A stretch of 64,000 bases of DNA, from the NCBI GenBank assembly GCA_025531455.1, contig JAMYHL010000010.1, positions 558,001 through 622,000 on the forward strand. The letters run 5' to 3'. How positions within the stretch are numbered: the stretch's first letter is position 1; each line of letters starts with the position of its first letter. A program made the position numbers and the translations under genes. Source of the stretch: Apiotrichum sp. Y4204. Lineage: Eukaryota; Basidiomycota; Tremellomycetes; Trichosporonales; Trichosporonaceae. Below the pieces are notes generated by a model that saw only the letters and a program-made list of their open reading frames with translations, was not told the DNA's origin and did not search any database. Below are positions 55,850 to 64,000 of this stretch, piece after piece.

Positions 55850-56209
55850 TTAACAGTGCGGGACGCCCGGGATCCAGTAATAACCCGTCTTGGTGTATCG
55901 GTCTGCGACGTAACAGTCGGCCTCCCAAAACCAGAAGCGGTCAACGAGGTTCCAGATGCTGTCGCCGTCGATGTTCTCGCCCCCCGTCTGACACCTAATG
56001 TTGAGCTTGGCGCCCTGACCGTACTTGGTAACGACCGGATACCCGGTGCCCGGGCCCCTACGACAGTTGAGTAGGTCAGCGCCACCATTGGCGGTGCCTT
56101 CGAAGTTGCGACGTTTCTCGAGGTGGCCGTCGCGCTCGTCGAGCTGCTCAACGGGATTGGCAGTAACGAGGAGTGCAGAGCACAGGAGGGAGATGGCGGT
56201 TACCTTCAT
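55850..56209 (-). CDS. Small secreted Cys-rich SH3-like protein, 119 aa
   Basis: A single exon. MKVTAISLLCSALLVTANP is a signal peptide. A propeptide ends at a Kex2-type KR (GHLEKR). The mature ~85 residues have four Cys and the bacterial-type SH3 pattern LLNCRRGPGTGYPVVTKYGQG ... LNIRCQTGG ... IWNLV ... CYVADRYTKTGYY ... PHC. Such proteins are widespread in fungal secretomes; they may bind walls or act as effectors. A TATAAAAG box lies 170 nt upstream (56379-56386, minus). I chose the ATG at 56209 because it starts directly at the signal peptide; an upstream in-frame ATG at 56281 would place 24 extra residues before it. Confidence 0.78.
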   Translation of the reverse strand: MKVTAISLLCSALLVTANPVEQLDERDGHLEKRRNFEGTANGGADLLNCRRGPGTGYPVVTKYGQGAKLNIRCQTGGENIDGDSIWNLVDRFWFWEADCYVADRYTKTGYYWIPGVPHC

Positions 56210-58044
56210 TGCGTTGTTTGGCTGAATTTGGGGTTTAGCAGACGTGAGAGGGGCCAGGTACAGAAGGTGGAGGACGGTCATGGACGTACCGTGTAGTACT
56301 GGTGGGGCTTATGAAAGGCTGGCTGGTTGAGCTTTGTGGTTTACCACTTGACGTTTTTCTCAGTCTCGAATGGGCATCCTTTTATACCATTGTATCCTCA
56401 GTTGTCCAGTATCGATATTGAGTACCAGCAATCGAGCGCTCACGAGGCGGCACCACTCTGCGGGGCTCGACAACAGAAAGAGTGATTGACAGCGATGTCG
56501 CCTTTGCCTTCTCCGCCGCTCGAGTGCACAGCCGCCCCAGGTGTGGCTCGAGTGTCGCAATCTCCCGGATCAGAACACGGCCCGCTTGTTCCTAACCTTG
56601 GACTGACTCTAGTGTCATCACGGTACTTGAGTAAGCTTGATCGTTCTGAGTACGTGACTCGATGCCTTCGGGATCCCCGGCCTCGTCAACATCTCTAGAG
56701 CTTTCCTGTTTTTCTTGTCTTTCGCCAACATATCACAGGACTCCCTCTTCCGTGGTCTCCCGCGCCCTTAATGGTTTCCGCCCCCGCCGCGGAAGAAAAG
56801 AATGACGGCCATTGTCAACTGTCACTTGCATCTCGATGCGCTCGAGTACTCACCAGAGAGTACAGAATTCCGACGGGATGACCGAGCGGACCGAGCCTGC
56901 AGCGTACTTGACATTGGTCGTCGGTACCAGTTCTTTCGTGAGCTTTTGTCCGGCGGAACAGTTCTCCAAGTTCTGAAGGAGCGGTATGTAGTTAGTAGCG
57001 GAGATGACAGTTCGATGGCTTCCTAACAGCTCTCAAAGTTCCAAAGGAACAGGAAGTAGCAACAGTACGGCGGATCGGGGAACATGGCTTCCGCGCCAAT
57101 TCCGACGACATACAGCCGAAATGACATCGCGGATAAACGATTGTGGGGCCTGCGGGTCAACAGGTCGGGTCACTTTTCCGAAATTGAAAACAGGTCCGCT
57201 TGTGTCATCAGAAGGTTGAGATTGCGGAATGCTTATCATCAGCTGGTTCAAGCTTGAGATGAACACAATGTACGGAATAACCTTAGATCGGGTAGGTACG
57301 CTGGTCTTCATAACCGCGCACCGGTCTGCCGGTATCGACTGCGATGAGCGCGGCATGTCAAGCTTCCGTCGGGCAAGTTCACGAAGAGGAAGCGTTCACT
57401 CGAGAAATTGGTCGACGGCACCTCCAGCGATGAAGTCGTAACAGGCAGGTCACTTTGGCGCTCCGGCACATCAATAGTGGCCGATGTTGCCGTCCTGAAT
57501 GAGAGATGTGTTGGTTTGGGACGAGTTCTTGCTAGCTGTCTGTTGCCGATGAACGAGCGGACTTGATGCCATGGTTCCACGCAGTGGGTACATGTACCCC
57601 GTCGACCTGCGCGCAATCTGGGCCCAGTTGCGGGCAACACCCACCACTGGCAGCAAGCTGAGCAAGCTGCACAGGGCATCAGTCAGGGACAAGCGCCGGG
57701 GCGTGGAGGGCAACCTTCAGTGCCTCGGCCACATAAGGCTAGGAAGGAAGGGGTTCGCAAATTGAGTGGACGGCACGGGCAACAGGCCAATAAAGTAGTA
57801 TAAGGGAGAAAAAAAGATTATCCTTAATTGGCGTTTGTCTCCCTGTGCAGATCCCTGTATGTGTGGGTGCCACACTGATCGCCGCCACAACCACCAACGA
57901 CGATCATCCAAACTCGACAAGCACAACGCACAACACAAGTCGACAACAACTTGCTTTCACCACATGTAATGTTAACACACCTCCCGAGCGGGTCTTAAGG
58001 TACTGCCCATACTATACTTTCGAGGTGTCATAGTTTAAAGGTTA
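56210..58044. other. 1.8-kb gene-poor region
   Basis: Apart from the SH3-gene promoter there are only short frames (for example 56802-57026 plus, 57033-57356 minus) with no motif or splice support. It ends at the retroelement fragment. A possible decayed sequence cannot be excluded. Confidence 0.4.
56379..56386 (-). promoter_or_regulatory. TATA box of the SH3-like gene
   Basis: TATAAAAG on the minus strand, 170 nt upstream of the start codon at 56209. Confidence 0.5.
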
Positions 58045-59538
58045 ACGCAGCACTGACGGGTATACTAACACAAACTGGAGAATACACATCCGTAAGAGCA
58101 TTGCTTCTCAAATACTGGACAAGCTCCCACCCAAAATGAAACTCAGACTGAAAGGAGAAAGATTCTCATACGATTTTCAACACGACATCTACTACGACAC
58201 ACGCTCCCCCAATAAATTCCTATGGAAACTCCAATACCTCACAAGAACAAACCTCCTCGACAACCCAGTGACCTTTCACCGTAAATTTGGCACGGATCCC
58301 TCCTGCCAACTATGCGGCCACCCCTGGGCTGATTCAGATCACATTTTCATCGAATGTCCCGCCATAGAGACTAAAAGGTCATGGGCCATCGACAAGAAAG
58401 CCAATATGCCCATAAAGACTACAGCCCCCGGTAATCCCTCACCCGTACTTCAACCAAGCACTCAAGAAACGGAAGCCTGGAAAAAATACAAAGAATTCAC
58501 ATTCTCGAAACCCTCAACTCTGTCCGGATCATATTACCATGGACTGACCACGCAACCCCCACCACCACTTAACGCAACTCATGAGAAACACATGTACCGA
58601 GCCTGCATCATTGTTGCGGCGATTGTTTGGGGAGAATGGAACCGTCGCACAGACCACCCACTAGACTTCATACCTAATAAACCAGATCAACCTCAACAAC
58701 AACGACCTAAGTCCTCGTCTCTCAGAGCCCCACGGAGAAGAAACCAGCCCCAGTCCAACCCCGCTTTGAGCCGGACCGTTCCTTCCCTGCCAAACCCAAC
58801 CACTACACACAGCAGACTTTCACAACCTCGCCCCACTAGCCCAGGTGATACCCTCCCACCACCTCCTTTAATCCCGACACCGAAACCACAAACATCACCC
58901 AGTAAAACCACCAGCACCATCACCATCACCACTTCTAACAGCCCCACCAATCATAACAGGGTCATCACCGGCCCCTCAAATCCGCACAGGGTCATCACCG
59001 CCCCCTCAAATCCGCACACACCCAACTCACAACCCAAAATCACCCCATTCTCGGACGCTGAATTCGCATTACACAGACCCTCACGAATCCCACACCCCCG
59101 TCTCCTCGCCCGACTCCTTGCCAACCCAACACCAGAGATAGAGGATGAAACCCACAGAGTCATCTCCGCCACACACGAACATCACCGGAACCACCAACCG
59201 AACATAGGCGGCCCCCCCTCACACACGCACAAACCTAGACACTCCCTTAACATCAAACCCGTCAACCACCGAAATAAACGACCCAATCCAGACCCTGACC
59301 CACACACGAGCTCGAACGACAGACCCTTGAACGACAGACCCTCGAACGATACACCCTCGAATGACACACCAAGCAAAAGACCCAGAATACAATAACGCAC
59401 CATATACTACATAGACAGATAACCCTATCGACGTAGATCACGTGAGCCGCAAGGCTAAGATAGGCATGCAATAAGACCTAATGGCTTGAAAACCCGCCTC
59501 ATGTACCACCGCTTGTGGAATAATATAAAAACAGGGAG
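58045..59538 (+). mobile_element. 5'-truncated non-LTR (LINE-type) retroelement
   Basis: The plus strand changes to an AC-rich, G-poor composition unlike the host genes. It holds the 3' end of a reverse-transcriptase ORF and then ~140 bp of non-coding DNA ending in an A-rich tail (AATAATATAAAAACA, to about 59538). No RT catalytic domain or endonuclease is present, consistent with 5' truncation during target-primed insertion. The left edge is taken where the coding frame opens after a stop; the true junction may be upstream. Confidence 0.6.
58136..59395 (+). pseudogene. C-terminal fragment of a non-LTR retrotransposon polyprotein
   Basis: This 419-codon frame lacks any RT core. Its start (KLRLKGERFSYDF ... 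NKFLWKLQYLTRTNLL) leads into a zinc-binding motif, CQLCGHPWADSDHIFIECP, of the kind found downstream of the RT domain in fungal LINE elements. The remainder is Pro/Ser/Asn-rich low complexity with repeats such as HNRVITGPSNPHRVITAP and DRPLNDRPSNDTPSND. The frame is open upstream of the ATG to about 58045, so the ATG is probably not a real start. It is most likely a dead fragment. Confidence 0.65.
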
Positions 59539-59539
59539 T

Positions 59540-60300
59540 AGGGGGACGCCCCGAACCCTTATTGCCATTCGCTTTTTACACCTGCCAGCGCATGCTTCTC
59601 CACTCTCTGGACCCCCGTCGGCGGCGCCGCTCGGACGCCGCTCGGGCTCCCCATCGCTCGGCGACGGCGTCGGGACCCTGCAGGTGGGGGGTTCAATCCC
59701 TGAATCCGTCCACCCAGGGTTCGATTCCATGACCAGACCCTGGGGGGGTTTTTATTTGCAACCCCATCGGGCAACATTGACTTTCCTAAAACGTGCCCCT
59801 GGATGTAGGGTGACTGTGCGGTGCGGGCAAGTGGTTGCCCGAATGGGGCATGGCGCAAAAGTCGAGACGCACTGTGATGATCACATGGGAGGATGGGGGG
59901 TTCGCGTGCCGGATGTAGCAATCACCGGATGTAGCGATTTTTCAGTTGCAGCGCGCCCCCCGAGAGGTAGCCATCAGGATCTTGATGCCGAGAGCCGAGA
60001 CATGTGAGGGGTCACAACGACGCTCGAAGGGTCGTAGCGGTCGTCAGATTTGTTGGTGATCGCAAAGCTGAGGACGAGAATGAAGATGACAATGTTGATT
60101 CATAGCTTGACTATTGTATGTAGATTCCTTGACAACGACAAACATCCCACATTTCCCAAAACACACTCCCACATTCCCACATCTTACAGCCTTTATCCCC
60201 CACGACCCAATGTCCCAAGGAATCTTTTCTAATCCTGTACAATGACCTGTCCCCTCTCCCCTCTGACACCCCGATCATGCGCCAAGCGCAAGCTAAACTT
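59540..60300. other. Intergenic region 3' of the retroelement and of the MFS gene
   Basis: GC-rich DNA follows the LINE tail, with two Pol III B-box-like words (near 59690 and 59719) and a strong hairpin at 59713-59744. The rest up to 60300 is AT-richer and probably holds the MFS gene's 3' UTR. No protein gene is evident. Confidence 0.5.
59713..59744. repeat. Perfect inverted repeat (8-bp arms) followed by a T run
   Basis: CCCAGGGT (59713-59720) and ACCCTGGG (59737-59744) pair across a 16-nt loop that includes part of a GGTTCGATTCC B-box-like word. A TTTTT run follows near 59749-59753. It resembles the 3' part of a Pol III unit, but no full tRNA can be folded. Confidence 0.55.
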
Positions 60301-61969
60301 TTAGAGCTGGTAGCGGAAGTTCTCGTCGCCCTCAATGACGATCGCGCCCCGGTCGGCGAGGCGGTTGCAGCGGTTGTAGTACCAGCGGAGGCCAAGGACC
60401 GAGAAGCCGACGACAATGTTGAGCGCGAGGGTAAACCACACACCGGTGGGGTACCCCTTCTTGGCCTCCTTGTCCATGAAGACGCAGGACGCGAGGATAC
60501 CGCCGACACCGCCCCAGGCGACGATGAGCGCCGAGGAGAACCCACGCTTCGACTGTCCGCGGATCGAGCACTGGCACCACGAGATAATGAGGCCGACGTT
60601 ACCGTTACAGCCGCCGACGGCGAGGAAGGTGCCAAAGTAGCGGACGCCCTTGGCCGAGACGGGGAGCTGGGAGTAGAGGCAGGTGCCGATGATAAGCTGG
60701 GCAATGCCCGAGAGAATCATCCACGCGCGCATGTTCTTGTACCTGTCGGCAACCTTGGCGTGCACGAGGGCGGGGACGACGGCCCACACGTAAGGCGGCG
60801 CAAGGAGGACTTGTGACATGACGTTGGAGAAGCCCATGGAGGACAGGATACGCGGGAGGAAGTACGACATGGTGTAGGTGCCGAGAGTGGTGGTGCAGAA
60901 CCAGATACCGTACAGCCAGATCTTCCACTCGAGGCAGTACGCGATGAACTTCTTCTTGGTCATGGGGTCGGCCTCCGAATCACCACGGTCGCGGTGGATG
61001 CGAACCTGAACCATCTCCTTCTGCGCGTCGGTCAAGAACTTGGAGCGGTCGGGGAAGTCGACGAGAAGAAGGAGACCATAGATGGCAATGAGGACGGTAA
61101 GAATGCCCTCAATGATGAACACCCAGCGCCAGCCGTTGTAACCGTTAATGCCGTGCATGAGGGAGAGACCGTAACCGAGCAAGTTTCCAATACCGCCGAC
61201 GGCGATCGAGGTGATGTAGAAGATGGCACTGCGGCTGGCCATCTGCTTGCGAGGGTACCAGCAAGCAATCTGGAAGAGAGTCAGTCGCAGCTTTGGTGGT
61301 GGCAGAAACAACACAACATGCCAGTCGAGTTGGTGGAACTGGAGTCTCTACTTACAAGGTAGGCAGCACCCGGGAATAGGCACGACTCGAACATGCCGAG
61401 GAGAGCACGCATACCCGCCAGCGCCGACCAGTTGTTGGCAAAGCCCATTCCAATCATGACGACGCCCCAGAGGAATGTTGCGCTGCCAAGCCAGTAGCGG
61501 GGTCCAAACTTGCGGAGACCGATCTGAGACGGAATCTCAAAGATAATGTAAGGGATAAAGAACATGAGCGTGATGATGTTGTAGCGGAATGTTCCGAGGT
61601 CGAGCTCGTGCTGCATGGCCTCGTTGTTGGCTGCACGGGCGAGCGAGACGTTCTTGCCTGGGGTATGTTAGTGGCGGGGCCTGTAGTTCCACCAGGCACG
61701 GCAGAAAACTCACGGTCAATGGAAGAAATGCAGTACATGGCGACGAGCGGGGGAATGAGACGGTAGTCGACCCTGCGCATGGTCTTGCGCACAAAGATAG
61801 GGTCGTAACCCTCGTCAATGTCAACATACTGCGGCGAGCCGGGGCCAATGTGCTTTTCTCCCTTCTCCTCACTCGAGCGCGAGTCGACCTCCACAATCGT
61901 CGGCTTCTCATCGAGGTACTTTTCAGCGGCCGCTGAGGGCGGTGACTGGTCTGGGCGAGTGGCGGACAT
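60301..61969 (-). CDS. MFS transporter, allantoate permease (Dal5/ACS) family
   Basis: Exons 61969-61714, 61657-61356 and 61269-60301 give 508 aa with about 12 membrane helices. The acidic cytosolic N-terminus leads into MRRVDYRLIPPLVAMYCISSIDRKNVSLARAAN, the family's TM1 region (the DR after TM1 is usual). Then come GLRKFGPRYWLGSATFLWGVV, MRALLGMFESCLFPGAAYLIACWYPRKQMASRSA and GWRWVFIIEGI. The anion:cation symporter family imports allantoate, ureidosuccinate, nicotinate, pantothenate or similar carboxylates at the plasma membrane. The substrate cannot be assigned. Its nearness to lamA/lamB (5 kb, across a retroelement) may be chance. Confidence 0.88.
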
Positions 61970-64000
61970 GGTATACTGTGCGGCAGTGGTTGAGGGAAAC
62001 TGTGGAATGCGAGCAAGGGTCAGTATTTATGATCAGTCGCTAGCAACGATCACAATCCGGTCGCGCAGTGAGTTCTCTGTGTAGTGCTGTTGACACTTTT
62101 CCCGAAGTCCGTCGCATTGTCGTCTCAAGCGTATATGATGCGTCGCTTGAAAGCTCAAAGGTGGAGTTGTTTTTGGGAGAGCCCCACTCTGCGAAACAAG
62201 CTCTTGGCAGGGCGGAGCCACATCATGCTGCGGTACTGAGGTCATAGTGGCGGCGGGGCAGGATATCAGCAGTCCGGAGATATGAATCCCGGGGGCCCAT
62301 CCAGGGCCGAAGTCTGCACCCCGCGATATCCCCACACGTTCCTGGATTCTCAGACGCGTACGACGGCGGATGGCGCCGCGACGACGGCCTTGAAGGGCGG
62401 CCCAGATACTGGACTGCGGCATTTCATGCTGTTCTGATTGGATAGAGTCCGCGGCATGTTGCGTGTTCCCAGCGAGAGTTGCCGGATCACTAGCCCGGAT
62501 CGCACCCGTGACGCGTTGGAATGTAGCCAGTGACCACAGGTCGCTAGTCGTTGCGATCAGTTCTGCGACTTGGATCACCTGATGCTCGGAGTGCACGGAT
62601 AATATGGCGGTGTCCAACTTGAATGCCGAGGTGTGTTCAGGGTGTCACCCAGACATGTCTGTAGGCCGCACTATTGCAGCCTGGATGCGAGCATGAACAC
62701 GTACGCATAGCAAGTGTGTCCCAACAATATCGTGCTCTATGCTCCAACGTGCAAGATCGCAGGTGGAGATGGAGGGGGAGTGTTAACAGGAGGGTGAAAA
62801 GCAAACCGATCAAGAAACCGCGCTGTCATTGTTAGGGCGGAAGTCTGGGTCGACCATGGGCATGGCCCGCGGATTCTCCTGTTGGTCGTTGGACGTTGAG
62901 CGGTCTTCGGCACGGCTTTCGGCCCGGGTTCCTTATCGCGATATGCGATAGTGTGTCGTTTGTGGAGATTGCTGAACTGGGGTCCCCGAGGCAGAAGTGG
63001 GAGTGATTAGTCGCGATGGCGAGCGAGGGTGCAAGGGGGCTTAATCGTGCCTGCCTTAGGCTCTTGGCTGGGAAAGAGTCAATGAAAATACAGGACGGAG
63101 GTTGGTGCCTGCCGAACAACTCAATGCCTCAGGCAACGCCGCGGGGCTAGTTGGGAACAATGACTGGCGCGCGGAATAGTGGGGCGGCCCAGATCTCGAC
63201 GAGGCGGATAGGCGGATAAGTGAGGACAAGCTCCAACAGCTGGCTCTGGCCCACGAGGGTTATGGAACGTGTGCGCTTGAGCCTATTCGTGCCTTTTCCC
63301 GAACGCCAAAGGTCAGCGTTCTTGGGCCCCTACCGCAGTATCAAAGTGTCAATGTCAATTGATTGTAGTCTGAATGGTGTTGGGGTGCGTTAGCACACAG
63401 ACTTGACCATGATGCGTTGGTGAACACTCGCCATGGCAATACACAACACCATATGTGTCGCCTAAGTCACCGATACCCCGATAAGCCGACGCCAACATGG
63501 CGCCCCTGAGGCCTGCGGCATGTCCCGCCGAACAAGCCCGTGGTACCGTGAGTTACCGCTCGGCCCGCCGCGGCGTGTAGGCATGGGGGATGGTACGTAG
63601 GTGTCCAAAGTGGGCACTGCGGCCAAAGATGTCCCTGCACCTCTGTGGAGAGCCAAGACCCACCATTCGACTCGTTTCAAGGCACCAGGGTGCCAGGACT
63701 GACAATGCTTGATTCTGCCAAACTTGTCGTCCCCACAGGTACAGTATGCTACTGTGCGTGGCGGGTACGGTATTCTCGATATTCTCGCTCTCTGGCCGCA
63801 GATGTCGCATAGCACTTTGTAGGTACAATAGCGCAGATGAAGCTTGGAGAGCTGTGCAGATATCCGCACTGGCACGGCCAAAGTGCGGGGCTCACCCACG
63901 ACAACTGATCTGATCTCTCGGCCGCCGCCATGAGCCGCAACGCCCCATGTCGCGCCACACGGCACATGGTCTCGGCACATGGTCTTGGCCTGCGTGGCGT
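61970..64000. other. 2-kb gene-poor right edge
   Basis: This is the MFS promoter, then DNA with only short unbiased frames on both strands. A near-perfect 13-bp tandem repeat (GGCACATGGTCTC/GGCACATGGTCTT) occurs at about 63961-63986. No gene, tRNA or recognisable element is seen. Confidence 0.5.

Noticed and set aside
59660..59750. A tRNA gene at the B-box-like words
   Set aside because: T stems have mismatches and no acceptor stem or A box can be paired.
62033..62617. 194-codon minus-strand frame upstream of the MFS gene
   Set aside because: Composition is like the surrounding non-coding DNA and no domain is visible.
1..64000. CRISPR arrays, operons, bacterial promoters, plasmid or phage features
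   Set aside because: The DNA is clearly eukaryotic nuclear sequence with spliceosomal introns. No regularly spaced repeat array is present.

Overview
The window is nuclear DNA of a filamentous or yeast-like basidiomycete, most likely a Tremellomycete of the Trichosporonales type (inference). Nearly every gene is split by very short GT-AG introns (mostly 32-60 nt, with a CTRAC-like branch site just before the AG). Coding regions are GC-rich at third positions. The gene set is a normal eukaryotic housekeeping set. Exon joins were worked out by hand from splice motifs, reading phase and family conservation. No alignment was run.

Layout. 1-4.5 kb: 3' end of a Num1/ApsA-like cortical anchor with a huge VEKIV repeat. 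4.5-9.9 kb (-): UDP-glucose:glycoprotein glucosyltransferase. 10.2-13.1 kb (-): Ku80. 13.3-15.2 kb: a small unknown gene and a Dsc2/UBAC2 rhomboid pseudoprotease. 15.5-20 kb: three paralogous small secreted proteins (HsbA/galactomannoprotein-like). 21-31.8 kb: KGD2, HIS6, NAN1/UTP17, eIF3d and a PIG-Y subunit. 32.5-37.3 kb: a large inositol-polyphosphate 5-phosphatase. 38.4-42.5 kb: a KEN-box protein, a short-chain dehydrogenase and an unknown membrane protein. 44.1-48.3 kb: an intron-containing tRNA-Lys(CUU) and a head-to-head pair of flavocytochrome b2-type lactate dehydrogenases. 48.5-55.4 kb: a divergent lamB/lamA-type pair (YcsF/PxpA-like protein plus a biotin carboxylase fused to KipA/KipI-like domains). 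55.8-64 kb: a secreted SH3-like protein, a 5'-truncated non-LTR retroelement, an allantoate-permease-type MFS transporter and gene-poor DNA.

The most notable system is the lamB/lamA pair. It brings all the parts of a PxpABC-like ATP-dependent lactam hydrolase together with a biotin-dependent carboxylase, around a 2.2-kb divergent promoter region that holds several HGATAR motifs. This suggests nitrogen-regulated lactam or lactam-like use. Other points of interest are the duplicated lactate dehydrogenases with a perfect 15-bp direct repeat in their shared promoter, an SQ/TQ cluster inserted in Ku80, and a 5-phosphatase whose catalytic domain is broken up by long disordered inserts.
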